Assembly: GCF_002078605.1 (NCBI RefSeq)
Contig: NZ_MSJR01000001.1
Location: forward strand, 310,001-374,000
Source of the DNA: Salegentibacter sediminis
GTDB lineage: Bacteria; Bacteroidota; Bacteroidia; Flavobacteriales; Flavobacteriaceae
DNA length: 64,000 nt
Direction of reading: 5' to 3'
This document shows, piece by piece, positions 37,603-46,504 of this stretch; positions within the stretch are counted from its first letter, which is position 1; every line of letters starts with the position of its first letter. Made by a program: the position numbers and the translations under genes. The notes below the pieces were generated by a model, which saw nothing but the letters and a program-made list of their open reading frames with translations, was not told the origin of the DNA and did no database searches.

Positions 37603-39142
37603 AAACTGTGATCTCTTTCCCTTCTTTATCGTGAAAGTGATACTCCATGTACGTGTAAGCGTCTCTTGGTAAAATTTTAACCCAACGCTTATGGTCTAAA
37701 AACCATTGCGAACGGGGTGATGGAAAGCCTTTGGTTAAAAAGGCTGCAATAAATGGGTGCGCACTCAAAGTGATCTTTTTGTGATCTTTCTTAATGAGTT
37801 TTTCCAGGTCGGTTTTTATTTTGTTTATTAAAAGTATAGGTGCCTCAATTTCACCACTCCCATTGGGGTTAGTCTCCCGGGTTTTAATATTCATTTCCGG
37901 CCGTACGCGTTGTCTTGTAATTTGTATCAATCCGAATTTACTAGGCGGCAAAATCTTGTGTTTTGCGCGGTCGTCGCTCATCTCATTTTTAAGGTGGTCG
38001 TAGAGGGCCTTGCGATTTTCGGCTTTGCCCATATCGATAAAGTCTACCACTATTATGCCTCCCATATCGCGAAGTCGCAACTGGCGGGCTATTTCGGTGG
38101 CGCTTATCATATTCACCTCTAATGCGGTATCTTCCTGGTTTTTAGATTTGTTAGAACGGTTTCCGCTATTCACGTCTATAACGTGCATTGCTTCGGTGTG
38201 TTCTATCACCAGGTAGGCGCCTTTGCTCATAGAGACGGTGCGCCCGAACGTAGTTTTTATTTGTCTTTCGATACCGTATTTTTCAAAGATTGGAACATTC
38301 GACTGATATAATTTTACAATTGATTCTTTACTTGGGGCAATCTCGCCCACATAATCTTTAATTTGTGTATAAAGCGTTTCATCATCAACGATAATAGAAG
38401 TAAAAGTGTCGTTGAAGATATCCCGAAGCAGGGAAGAGGCTCTGTTGAGTTCTCCCAGTACTTTTGAAGGGTGAGGTGCTTTATGCAGTTTTTTGCACAT
38501 TCCTGTCCAGCGACCAACTAAATTCTGAAGATCTTTGTCCAGTTCTGCTACTTTTTTGCCTTCGGCTACAGTTCTAACAATAACCCCGAATCCTTTGGGT
38601 TTAATGCTTTTTACCAGTCTTTTTAGGCGGTCTTTTTCTTCTTTGCTTTCGATCTTTTGTGAAACCGAAACCCGATTAGAAAAAGGAACCAGCACTATAT
38701 AGCGGCCAGGGATGGAAAGCTCAGAGCTTATCCTGGGGCCTTTGGTAGAAATAGGTTCTTTTACAACCTGAACCAGTACCGATTGATTTGACTTAAGAAC
38801 ATCGGTGATTTGTCCGTTCTTGTCAATATCCTTTTCAAAAGTAAAATTCTTAAGCGAATAATCTTTTAATTTACCTGTGCTTACACGTTTGATGAACTTA
38901 AGCTGGGAAGAGATTTGAGGCCCGAGATCGTGATAGTGCAAAAAACCATCCTTTTCATAACCAACATTTACAAATGCAGCATTTAACCCGGGTACAGCTT
39001 TTCTAATTTTGGCGAGAAAAATGTCGCCAACATTAAATTTGTTGCTGTCTTCTTCCTTGTTGAGTTCAATAAGTTTTCCATCTTTTAGTAAGGCAAAATC
39101 TACAGCAGAGGATTCGGACCTGATAATTAATTCTTTGTCCAC
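37601..39142 (-). CDS. rng: Ribonuclease E/G
   Basis: 513-residue endoribonuclease for rRNA maturation and mRNA decay. The start is GTG (V/M-D-K-E-L-I-I-R), which matches the usual N-terminus of the family. An S1-like domain is at about 35-125 (G-D-I-F-L-A-K-I-R-K, G-L-N-A-A-F-V-N-V-G), the RNase G core follows, and the catalytic Asp residues lie in V-I-D-V-N-S-G and V-V-D-F-I-D-M. The C-terminal scaffold of RNase E is absent, so it is the G type. It is the third gene after HU and the small basic protein on the minus strand. Confidence 0.95.
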   Translation of the reverse strand: MDKELIIRSESSAVDFALLKDGKLIELNKEEDSNKFNVGDIFLAKIRKAVPGLNAAFVNVGYEKDGFLHYHDLGPQISSQLKFIKRVSTGKLKDYSLKNFTFEKDIDKNGQITDVLKSNQSVLVQVVKEPISTKGPRISSELSIPGRYIVLVPFSNRVSVSQKIESKEEKDRLKRLVKSIKPKGFGVIVRTVAEGKKVAELDKDLQNLVGRWTGMCKKLHKAPHPSKVLGELNRASSLLRDIFNDTFTSIIVDDETLYTQIKDYVGEIAPSKESIVKLYQSNVPIFEKYGIERQIKTTFGRTVSMSKGAYLVIEHTEAMHVIDVNSGNRSNKSKNQEDTALEVNMISATEIARQLRLRDMGGIIVVDFIDMGKAENRKALYDHLKNEMSDDRAKHKILPPSKFGLIQITRQRVRPEMNIKTRETNPNGSGEIEAPILLINKIKTDLEKLIKKDHKKITLSAHPFIAAFLTKGFPSPRSQWFLDHKRWVKILPRDAYTYMEYHFHDKEGKEITV

Positions 39143-39157
39143 TCTTTTAGATTTTTG

Positions 39158-39174
39158 TCCCGAAATAATCGGGA
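39158..39174. repeat. Short inverted repeat upstream of rng
   Basis: tcccga / tcggga with a 5-nt loop, 16 bp upstream of the rng start codon. A second small palindrome (cccgcc atg ggcggg) lies near 39225-39240. Both are short and of unknown role; they could shape the rng leader. Confidence 0.35.
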
Positions 39175-39295
39175 TGGATTAAACATTATTTTCTCACAGG
39201 GTTTTTATTCCTGAAGAAACCTTAACCCCCGCCATGGGCGGGAAATAGGATTTCGATTTCAATGAACTTTTTAAACAAAAAAAGTAGTATGAAAA

Positions 39296-39385
39296 CTACT
39301 TTTTCTTATGGCGGTTAGCTCTTCTTCTTTTTTTACGCTTGTGCGTAGCTACCTTATGTCTTTTTCTTTTTTTACCACTTGGCAT
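39296..39385 (-). CDS. 29-residue very basic protein, putative ribosome-associated
   Basis: A complete 30-codon frame: ATG at 39385-39383, TAG at 39298-39296. The product starts M-P-S-G-K-K-R-K-R-H-K and ends R-H-K-K-K; about two thirds of residues are Lys, Arg or His, with V-A-T-H in the middle. Such a composition fits a small rRNA-binding protein. Short proteins of this type are annotated next to HU in flavobacteria. It could be the bL38 protein reported in the Flavobacterium johnsoniae ribosome structure, but I cannot confirm that from sequence. It lies between HU and rng on the same strand, 53 bp after HU. Confidence 0.7.
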   Translation of the reverse strand: MPSGKKRKRHKVATHKRKKRRRANRHKKK

Positions 39386-39438
39386 AGTGTACGGTTTTAA
39401 TTAATAACTTATTTTCTTTTGCCTGCTGTTGCGGGCGT

Positions 39439-39729
39439 TTACTTTACTTCAACATTAGACTTAACGCCTTCAACAAATATTTTAGCCGGTTTAAAAGCCG
39501 GAATGTTGTGAGCTGGAATCTTGATGGTTGTATTCTTAGAAATGTTTCTTCCGGTTTTTTCGGCTCTTGTTTTAACAACAAAGCTTCCAAATCCTCTCAA
39601 GTATACGTTGTCTCCACTCTCAAGTGAAGTTTTAACCTCGTCCATGAAGGTCTCAATAGTAGCCTGAACATCACCTTTTTCCATTCCTAGTTTTTCTGAA
39701 ATGTTTGCTACGATATCTGCTTTCGTCAT
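39439..39729 (-). CDS. HU family DNA-binding protein
   Basis: 96-residue nucleoid protein. Sequence features are M-T-K-A-D-I-V, the dimer helices (about 3-37), V-Y-L-R-G-F-G-S-F, the basic arm around R-A-E-K-T-G-R-N and the conserved I-P-A-H-N-I-P-A-F-K-P. The C-terminus extends slightly past the canonical end (K-S-N-V-E-V-K). It has its own promoter and probably leads the transcript through the small basic gene toward rng. It bends DNA and helps compact the chromosome. Confidence 0.96.
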   Translation of the reverse strand: MTKADIVANISEKLGMEKGDVQATIETFMDEVKTSLESGDNVYLRGFGSFVVKTRAEKTGRNISKNTTIKIPAHNIPAFKPAKIFVEGVKSNVEVK

Positions 39730-39779
39730 TTTCGTGCTATTTAATATTATAAATTGGGGTTTCTAATTTTTCAAGGGCG

Positions 39780-39811
39780 CAAATATAAGAATTAAATCTC
39801 CAATATTTCAA
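39780..39811 (-). promoter_or_regulatory. HU promoter (TTG-N21-TATATTTG)
   Basis: Minus-strand TATATTTG at 39787-39780 (exact TAnnTTTG, followed by GC) and TTG at 39811-39809, spacing 21 nt. It lies about 50 bp upstream of the HU start. Confidence 0.65.
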
Positions 39812-39872
39812 GCCTAATTCATTAAATAATAACGGAATAAACTTTTAATATTGCAACCCGATAATAATTTCT

Positions 39873-40922
39873 ATGGATTTTTCTAAAATACTGATTAATT
39901 GGTATTTAAATAATAAACGGGATTTACCCTGGCGAGGATCTGCAGATCCCTACCGTATCTGGTTGAGTGAAATAATGTTACAGCAAACACGGGTAGAACA
40001 GGGGTTACCTTATTATTTACGCTTTATCGAGGCTTTTCCCAGGGTTTTAGATCTGGCTGAAGCTTCCCAGGAAAAAGTACTGAAACTCTGGCAGGGATTA
40101 GGGTACTATTCCCGCGCCCGTAATTTGCACGAAACGGCTAAATATGTTGCTTTTGAACTCAATGGTATTTTTCCCGATAACTATAAGGAACTCAAAAAAC
40201 TTAAAGGAGTTGGTGATTACACGGCAAGTGCAATTGCTTCTATTTGTTATAATGAAGCCGTGCCAGTGGTTGATGGAAATGTTTACCGGGTGCTTTCCCG
40301 ATATTTCGATATTAAAACCCCAATAAATTCAACTGCAGGAATTAAGGAATTTAAATTGCTGGCCGGCGAATTGCTGGACAGGGAAAACCCTTCCCTTTTC
40401 AATCAGGGGCTTATGGAGTTTGGAGCATTACAATGTAAACCCAGAAATCCGCTGTGTGAAACCTGTCCTTTTAATAATGGTTGTTTAGCCTTAAAGAAGA
40501 ATAAAATTGGAGAGTTGCCGGTTAAGCTTAAGAAGTTGAAAGTGAAGAAACGCTATTTCAATTATCTTGTTTTTTCTTCTGAAGATAACGAAACTCTGCT
40601 TCAGCGGCGCAAGGGGAAGGGAATTTGGGAAGGGCTTTATGAATTTCCGCTCATCGAGACCCGGGATCCGGCAAGTCCTGAAAATTTTATTTCCGAAGAA
40701 AAAATTGAGAAGAAAACCGGTGTTGCAGCGGGTAATGTGGTTTTATATAATGAAAAACCGGTTGTACACAAGCTTTCCCATCAGCATATTCATACACATT
40801 TCTGGATGGTTCACTCTCAGGATTTAGGGAGCGAAGGTATTCCAATAGGAAAAGTGAAGAATTATCCTGTGCCTGTTCTAATTCAGAATTTCCTTGAGGA
40901 ATCGGGCTTTGAGGATTATTAA
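39873..40922 (+). CDS. mutY: A/G-specific adenine glycosylase
   Basis: Removes adenine mispaired with 8-oxoguanine. The 349-residue protein shows catalytic Glu33 in S-E-I-M-L-Q-Q-T, the helix-hairpin-helix L-K-G-V-G-D-Y-T-A-S (about 109-118), Asp134 in V-V-D-G-N-V, and the iron-sulfur cysteines C-x6-C-x2-C-x5-C in C-K-P-R-N-P-L-C-E-T-C-P-F-N-N-G-C. A C-terminal NUDIX-like domain (about 225-349) recognises 8-oxoG. It leads the mutY-ssb-gldE-gldD order seen across flavobacteria. A near-match -7 box (TAATATTG, 39846-39853) lies upstream. Confidence 0.96.
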   Translation: MDFSKILINWYLNNKRDLPWRGSADPYRIWLSEIMLQQTRVEQGLPYYLRFIEAFPRVLDLAEASQEKVLKLWQGLGYYSRARNLHETAKYVAFELNGIFPDNYKELKKLKGVGDYTASAIASICYNEAVPVVDGNVYRVLSRYFDIKTPINSTAGIKEFKLLAGELLDRENPSLFNQGLMEFGALQCKPRNPLCETCPFNNGCLALKKNKIGELPVKLKKLKVKKRYFNYLVFSSEDNETLLQRRKGKGIWEGLYEFPLIETRDPASPENFISEEKIEKKTGVAAGNVVLYNEKPVVHKLSHQHIHTHFWMVHSQDLGSEGIPIGKVKNYPVPVLIQNFLEESGFEDY

Positions 40923-41041
40923 AAAAGAAGTTTTAAAACTTTTATTTCATTCAATTTTAATCTGCTCAGAATTTTTGAGTATTTTAGAATAATTTTAAAC
41001 TTGGAAGATCCTCTGGAAGAGGTTCAAATAAAACTAAAAAA

Positions 41042-41488
41042 ATGACTGGTACGCTAAACAAAGTGATGCTAATAGGGCACACAGGGGATGATGTGAAAAT
41101 GCATTATTTTGAAGGTGGAAATTCCCTCGGACGTTTTCCGTTGGCCACAAATGAGACCTACACCAATAAAACCACCGGAGAACGGGTAACCAATACCGAG
41201 TGGCATAATATTGTAGTACGGAATAAAGCTGCTGAGATTTGCGAAAAATACCTTAAAAAAGGAGATAAGGTGTATATCGAAGGGCGAATTAAAACCCGTA
41301 AATGGCAGGATGACCAGGGCAATGATAAGTATTCCACAGAGATTCACTGTTCAGAATTCACCTTTTTAACACCCAAGGACCAGGCAGGTGGAAGTGCTCC
41401 GCAGGAAACTCAGGCACAAAAACCACAAAGCCAGCCAAAAAATGATAGCTTTGCACAGGATGAAGATGAAGATGATCTTCCCTTTTAA
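41042..41488 (+). CDS. ssb: Single-stranded DNA-binding protein
   Basis: 148-residue SSB: OB fold at about 1-110 (T-L-N-K-V-M-L-I-G, N-T-E-W-H-N-I-V, V-Y-I-E-G-R-I-K-T-R-K-W), then a Gln/Pro-rich linker and the acidic tip D-E-D-D-L-P-F that binds partner proteins. The gene lies 119 bp after mutY and 21 bp before gldE, with a short hairpin (cctct-gga-agagg, near 41011) in its leader. It protects single-stranded DNA in replication and repair. Confidence 0.96.
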   Translation: MTGTLNKVMLIGHTGDDVKMHYFEGGNSLGRFPLATNETYTNKTTGERVTNTEWHNIVVRNKAAEICEKYLKKGDKVYIEGRIKTRKWQDDQGNDKYSTEIHCSEFTFLTPKDQAGGSAPQETQAQKPQSQPKNDSFAQDEDEDDLPF

Positions 41489-41509
41489 GTTTAACTAAAA
41501 CCAGAGCAT

Positions 41510-42832
41510 TTGGACTCAGAACCTCCCAGTTTAATTCTGTTTTGGGCCACTATAGACTTCACCCAGATAATTAGTTTAATTATCTTATTGCTTTTGCTGC
41601 TTTGTTCTGCCCTTATCTCTGGTGCAGAGGTGGCATTCTTTTCCCTTACCCCGGCTGATGTAATCACCGATGATGGAAAGAGAAGCAAAGCCCAGCAAAT
41701 AGTTGTTAACCTACTGGACAGGCCTAAAAAGTTGCTTGCCACTATTTTGGTGGCCAACAATTTTATAAATATAGCTATCGTATTGCTTTTTGATATGCTT
41801 ACCGATGAACTCTTCGGTAGGATGAGAACCATATTCTGGGGAATTGATTTTAAACTTATCATAGAAGTGGGAGTGGTGACCTTCCTTATTTTACTTTTTG
41901 GGGAAATATTGCCAAAGGTTTATGCCAGTAGAAATAAAGTGCAATTCTCAAATTTTATGGCCCAACCACTTAATTTCCTCGATAGCTTTTTTTCTCCTCT
42001 TAGTATTCCTATGCGATTGGTCACCTTGTTTATTCACGACAAACTCGGGAAACAGCGTTCCTTTTTGAATGTAGACCATCTTTCCCAGGCGCTGGATCTT
42101 ACCAGTGATGAAGATACCACCAAGGAAGAACAAAAAATCCTTAAGGGAATTGTTTCCTTTGGGAATACCGATACCAAACAGGTGATGCGCCCCAGGATGG
42201 ATATTTTTGCACTCAACGAAAATCAGACGTATAAAGAGATTATTCCTGAAATTATCGAAAATGGCTACTCCCGTATTCCTGTGTACAGGGAAAATGTTGA
42301 TAATATCATCGGGATCCTGTATGTAAAGGATCTCCTGCCTTATATTGAAGAAAATAAATTTGAATGGACCAGCTTATTGCGGGAACCTTATTTTGTTCCG
42401 GAGAATAAAAAGCTTGACGATTTACTTAACGATTTTAAGGATAAGAAAAATCACCTGGCCATCGTGGTAGATGAATACGGGGGTACCAGTGGATTGATTT
42501 CCCTGGAAGATATAATTGAAGAGATCGTTGGGGATATTAGTGACGAATTTGATGATGAAGACCTGATCTTCTCAAAATTAGATGAACATAATTTTATTTT
42601 TGAAGGAAAAACCCCGTTAAAGGATTTCTACAAAATCATAAAACTAGAAGATCCGGAAACTTTCGAGGAACAAAAAGGTGAAGCCGAAACCCTTGCCGGC
42701 TTTCTCTTAGAGATATCGGCAGGCTTTCCGAAGAAAAATGATGAGATCTTTTTCCTGAATTATACCTTTACCATAGAAGCGGTAGACGATAAACGAATCA
42801 AGCAAATCAAGCTTAGCATAACGCCTGTATGA
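41510..42832 (+). CDS. gldE: Gliding motility-associated protein GldE
   Basis: 440-residue membrane protein of the CNNM/CorC type. TTG is used as start (41510), which gives the expected N-terminus ahead of the first helix L-I-I-L-L-L-L-L-C-S-A-L-I-S-G-A-E. Four helices in the CNNM domain (about 1-190) are followed by two CBS domains (about 205-330; V-M-R-P-R-M-D and V-D-E-Y-G-G-T-S-G) and a CorC_HlyC C-terminal domain (about 345-435). In Flavobacterium johnsoniae GldE is linked to gliding; its biochemical role is unsettled and could include ion transport. It overlaps gldD by 4 bp. Confidence 0.93.
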   Translation: MDSEPPSLILFWATIDFTQIISLIILLLLLLCSALISGAEVAFFSLTPADVITDDGKRSKAQQIVVNLLDRPKKLLATILVANNFINIAIVLLFDMLTDELFGRMRTIFWGIDFKLIIEVGVVTFLILLFGEILPKVYASRNKVQFSNFMAQPLNFLDSFFSPLSIPMRLVTLFIHDKLGKQRSFLNVDHLSQALDLTSDEDTTKEEQKILKGIVSFGNTDTKQVMRPRMDIFALNENQTYKEIIPEIIENGYSRIPVYRENVDNIIGILYVKDLLPYIEENKFEWTSLLREPYFVPENKKLDDLLNDFKDKKNHLAIVVDEYGGTSGLISLEDIIEEIVGDISDEFDDEDLIFSKLDEHNFIFEGKTPLKDFYKIIKLEDPETFEEQKGEAETLAGFLLEISAGFPKKNDEIFFLNYTFTIEAVDDKRIKQIKLSITPV

Positions 42833-43401
42833 AATTAGCCTCTGCAATAATAATATTAGCGCTCATGTTTTCTTCATGTGGTAATGAAGAAGCCAAACCT
42901 AAACCCAGGGCATTTTTAGCACTGGATTACCCAGAGGCCGTTTACTCTCCCATAGATCTTGATTGTCCCTACAATTTTGAGAAGAACCAAAAAGCGGTTA
43001 TCACTCCCTCAAGAAATAATGTGCCCTGCTGGATTAACCTGGAGTATAAGGATATGAACGGAGTTATTTTTATCACCTATCAGCCGGTTAAGAATAACCT
43101 GGATTCGTTGCTTAAAGATGCTCAAAATCTACCTTTACAACACACTATAAAAGCCGATGTTATTGAAGGCGATATGTATACTAATAAGCTGCACGACACC
43201 TATGGAATGTTTTATGAAGTTAAAGGTGATGCAGCTTCCCAGGCCCAGTTTTATTTAACCGATAGTGTTGAGCATTTTCTTACCGGGTCAGTTTACTTTG
43301 ACCGCCAACCGAATTTTGACTCTATTGTTCCCGCGGCCAATTATCTTAAAAAAGATATGAAGCATTTGATGGAAAGTCTCCGTTGGCAAGAGAAAAAGTA
43401 A
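42829..43401 (+). CDS. gldD: Gliding motility lipoprotein GldD
   Basis: 190-residue lipoprotein: short signal (M-K-L-A-S-A-I-I...) with lipobox M-F-S-S-C (Cys17), then the family start P-K-P-R-A-F-L-A-L-D-Y-P. GldD is needed for gliding and associated T9SS-dependent functions in F. johnsoniae. The 4-bp overlap with gldE supports coupled translation. The middle part (Y-G-M-F-Y-E-V-K-G-D-A-A-S-Q) and the tail V-Y-F-D-R-Q-P-N-F-D match family features. Confidence 0.94.
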   Translation: MKLASAIIILALMFSSCGNEEAKPKPRAFLALDYPEAVYSPIDLDCPYNFEKNQKAVITPSRNNVPCWINLEYKDMNGVIFITYQPVKNNLDSLLKDAQNLPLQHTIKADVIEGDMYTNKLHDTYGMFYEVKGDAASQAQFYLTDSVEHFLTGSVYFDRQPNFDSIVPAANYLKKDMKHLMESLRWQEKK

Positions 43402-43461
43402 TGGTAAAGTTGTTTTGCATAATTTATTATCGATTTTTGCTCCTGAAAAAGCAGAAATTAT

Positions 43462-44367
43462 ATGCCACTACAAAAACTGAAATGGATCTATCTCTTATTG
43501 CTTTCCCTGGTTTGGGGGAGTTCTTTTATCCTCATTAAAAAAGGTCTTATTGGGCTTACGGCCACCGAAGTTGGCTCCTTCAGAATAATTTTTGCAGCGC
43601 TCTTTCTTATCCTGGTAGGATTTAAAAGTCTGCGAAAGCTTTCTTCAAGCCAATGGAAGTGGATTGTAATTTCGGGATTCCTGGGATCATTTTTTCCGGT
43701 ATACCTTTTTTCCTTTGCTGAAACTGAGATAGACAGTGCAATTGCCTCAATCTTAAATGCCACCACTCCAATTTTAACCCTCATTTTTGGCGCTTTCTTT
43801 TTTAGGGAGGTGTTTACCCAAAATAAACTTATTGGGGTAGGGGTCGGCCTGCTTGGTGCGATTGGATTAATACTTAGTGGCGCCAATATAAATCCAGATC
43901 AAAATTATCTGTATTCCCTGTTAGTAATTATGGCTGCCGGTTGTTATGCCATAAATGTGAATATTCTTAAAACAAAAATGAGCGATATTTCCCCGCTGGC
44001 AATTGCGGCCGGGAATTTTACTGTGCTACTGATTCCTGCACTTATAATCCTTGGAGTTTCCGGATTTTTTCAGAAGGAACTATTTACTTCAGAAATTCAA
44101 ATTTCTGTGGCCTATGTGGCCATCTTAGGAATAATCGGGACGGGAATAGCTATGATAATTTTCAATAAGCTCGTGCAGATTTCAGATCCGGTATTTACGA
44201 CTTCTGTAACTTATACAATTCCAGTGGTTGCCCTTGGATGGGGGATTTTGGATGGTGAGATTTTTAGTTTCTGGCAATTGTTTTCAGCCTTGGTAATATT
44301 AGCCGGTGTATTTATAGTAAACCGATCTAAAAAACTGTTCAGTAAATTCAGAAAGCAAGCGATATAA
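43462..44367 (+). CDS. EamA family (DMT) transporter
   Basis: 301-residue inner-membrane protein with ten predicted helices in two EamA repeats (about 8-140 and 152-290). The opening S-L-V-W-G-S-S-F-I-L-I-K-K is typical, and P-I-L-T-L-I-F-G-A and P-V-V-A-L-G-W-G mark the two repeats. Export of a metabolite or amino acid is likely but the substrate is unknown. It follows gldD by 60 bp and faces the M16 gene across a strong hairpin. Confidence 0.9.
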   Translation: MPLQKLKWIYLLLLSLVWGSSFILIKKGLIGLTATEVGSFRIIFAALFLILVGFKSLRKLSSSQWKWIVISGFLGSFFPVYLFSFAETEIDSAIASILNATTPILTLIFGAFFFREVFTQNKLIGVGVGLLGAIGLILSGANINPDQNYLYSLLVIMAAGCYAINVNILKTKMSDISPLAIAAGNFTVLLIPALIILGVSGFFQKELFTSEIQISVAYVAILGIIGTGIAMIIFNKLVQISDPVFTTSVTYTIPVVALGWGILDGEIFSFWQLFSALVILAGVFIVNRSKKLFSKFRKQAI

Positions 44368-44370
44368 AAA

Positions 44371-44400
44371 GAGGAAACCGGCCCTTAAGCCGGTTTCCTC
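44371..44400 (-). terminator. Terminator for M16 peptidase genes
   Basis: Perfect 12-bp stem gaggaaaccggc / gccggtttcctc with 6-nt loop. On the minus strand it is followed by a T-rich run (complement of gatataaaaa), so it terminates the M16 transcript; on the plus strand no T run follows. Confidence 0.85.
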
Positions 44401-44421
44401 ACCCTCTAACATTAATAAAAA

Positions 44422-46485
44422 TTATTCTTCAAAATCTTCCGCTGTTACCCCTTCATTTACAAGGATCTCAGTTACATTAAATTCGAATGTTTGTGGTCCA
44501 GCGGCCTGCGAGATAGAAAAAGGAAATTTCACTCCTTCTACCTCCTGGTAATCGCTATATCCAGTCGGGATACTCATTGTTTGTCCGGCCTGGGATACGG
44601 TTTGAACCGTTTTTATTTTTAACCCGGTTTCAGCATCATAAAAGGCTTTGTTGTTTTCGCCTAAAGCCACTACATATGCGTCTTTTCCCTCTACGTTTTC
44701 AATACCTTCAAGGCTAGCATCACCTACTTCCAGTTCAGGGAACGGATTGGCATCTAATTTAGCCGCTTTGATCTGGTCTTCGTTGTAAGGAATTTTTTGT
44801 CCCTGCGCCACTACAAAGCCTGTTTCTCCATTAAATACCTGCTTGCTCATCACATTTCCGCCAACCGAAACTTCCTGGTTTAATTTACCATCCATAGTTC
44901 TTTTCATACTAAGATTTAGAGCCATTCCCTGTACAGTAGCTTCAGCGATCATTGCCACGCTTTCTACTTCCTCTACAGCCTTACGGCCACCAATGGCTTC
45001 TATATAATCGGCATAAACCTTTTCTACAGTTACTGAAGCATCAACTTCTTTAGCCTTAGGCTTTTCAATTTCTTCTCCAAGTTTGTTGTAGTATTTAACC
45101 GGAAGTGTTTCGCCGTTAAATTCAATCTTTTCAAGATTTTCAGCAATTTCTGAAGCTTTTCCGGCAACTACGATACGCGCTTTATCTAATTTGAAATATT
45201 TTTTAGCAACGCGTTGTACGTCTTCTACAGTAACATCGTTGATTTTCTGCAGGTAGGTCTCATAAAAATCCTCAGGGAGGTCTTCTGTTTCAATATCAAG
45301 TGCATATTGAGCAACTGTGGATGGCTGTTCAAGCGAAAGAACAAAATTGCCTATATATTTATTCTTGGCGTTATTTAATTCTTCTTCGGAAACTTTCTCA
45401 GTGCGAATTCTATGGATTTCATCAAGAAAAGCAACAACCGAGCTGTCGGTTACTTCGTTACGTACCTGGGCTGAAGCGATAAAGGCAGCTGCATATTTAT
45501 CATTCCCTATGGAAGAATATGCGCCATAGGTGTAACCTTTGTCTTCTCTTAAATTCATAAAAAGTCTGGCATCCCCGCCACCACCAAGAATCCGGTTGGC
45601 AATTATGGATGGGAAATAATCGGGATTGCTCTTTTTAAGATCAACACTGTTCACTACGGCAATTTGGCTTTGAACTGCATTTGGCATATCAAGGATATTA
45701 ATCTGCGTTGTTTCAGCATTTCTTACTTCGGGTAGTTCTTCTTTAGGAAGCTTTTTAGCCTCCCAGCTGCTGAATTTTTCTTCTACCAGCTGCTTTGCTT
45801 TTTCAAAATCCACGTCTCCAATAATTGCCAGGTAGGCATTTTCCGGAACGAAATAAGTGTTGTAGTGCGATTTAACTTCCTCAAGGGTAACAGCTTCCAG
45901 GCTTTCTGGTGTACTGAACTCTCCATAAGGATGGTTTTTCCCAAAAGTTAGGGTTCTTCTTAAGCGGCCGGCATTAAAGGCTACATCCTTTTCATTGCTT
46001 TCAAGTTCTTCGATTTCGCGTTGCTGAAGTTTTTCAAATTCTTCCTGGGTAAACTTCGGAGCTAAAGCACCTTCAGCCATTAATCCCAAAACTTTTGGAA
46101 AAAATTTAGAAAGAGTGTTTGCTCTAACGCTTTCGGCGCCAAAATAAAGGTTAGCACCAAGATAATCTACTTCTTCATTAAATTCATCTTTTGGAGTTTT
46201 GGTGGTTCCTGTTCCCAGTAGTCCCCCCGTGAGGGTGGAAACCCCTGCTTTTTCTCCTTCAGAATGAGGCGGATTGTCCAGGAAAAGAATCATATTAACC
46301 CGGGGAAGCTTATGGTTTTCTACAATCATTACTTTAAGGCCATTCTCTAAAGTAAAGGTTTCTGGTTTTTCAAGATTGATCTTTGGAGCAGGACCCGGTT
46401 CGGGTGGAGTACTTCGATCTATTTGTGCAATACTTGTAAATGCCAGAAACAAAAGAGCATTTATGGTAAGAATATATTTTTTCAT
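44422..46485 (-). CDS. M16 peptidase subunit lacking HxxEH, with LolA-like C-terminal domain
   Basis: 687-residue exported protein (signal ending F-T-S-I-A-Q). Residues about 35-460 form the two M16 domains. Where active members have HxxEH this has G-G-L-L-G-T-G-T-T-K-T-P, so the zinc site is missing. The second domain keeps the R/Y substrate pair (D-A-R-L-F-M-N-L-R-E-D-K-G-Y-T-Y-G). Residues about 480-687 are a separate beta-rich domain resembling lipoprotein-sorting (LolA/LppX-like) folds. It probably pairs with the active subunit encoded 19 bp upstream. Confidence 0.88.
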   Translation of the reverse strand: MKKYILTINALLFLAFTSIAQIDRSTPPEPGPAPKINLEKPETFTLENGLKVMIVENHKLPRVNMILFLDNPPHSEGEKAGVSTLTGGLLGTGTTKTPKDEFNEEVDYLGANLYFGAESVRANTLSKFFPKVLGLMAEGALAPKFTQEEFEKLQQREIEELESNEKDVAFNAGRLRRTLTFGKNHPYGEFSTPESLEAVTLEEVKSHYNTYFVPENAYLAIIGDVDFEKAKQLVEEKFSSWEAKKLPKEELPEVRNAETTQINILDMPNAVQSQIAVVNSVDLKKSNPDYFPSIIANRILGGGGDARLFMNLREDKGYTYGAYSSIGNDKYAAAFIASAQVRNEVTDSSVVAFLDEIHRIRTEKVSEEELNNAKNKYIGNFVLSLEQPSTVAQYALDIETEDLPEDFYETYLQKINDVTVEDVQRVAKKYFKLDKARIVVAGKASEIAENLEKIEFNGETLPVKYYNKLGEEIEKPKAKEVDASVTVEKVYADYIEAIGGRKAVEEVESVAMIAEATVQGMALNLSMKRTMDGKLNQEVSVGGNVMSKQVFNGETGFVVAQGQKIPYNEDQIKAAKLDANPFPELEVGDASLEGIENVEGKDAYVVALGENNKAFYDAETGLKIKTVQTVSQAGQTMSIPTGYSDYQEVEGVKFPFSISQAAGPQTFEFNVTEILVNEGVTAEDFEE

Positions 46486-46504
46486 ATTTGTGTCTTTATT
46501 TTAT

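Noticed and set aside
37601-39142. Full RNase E rather than RNase G
   Set aside because: At 513 residues it ends after the catalytic core, without the RNase E scaffold region.
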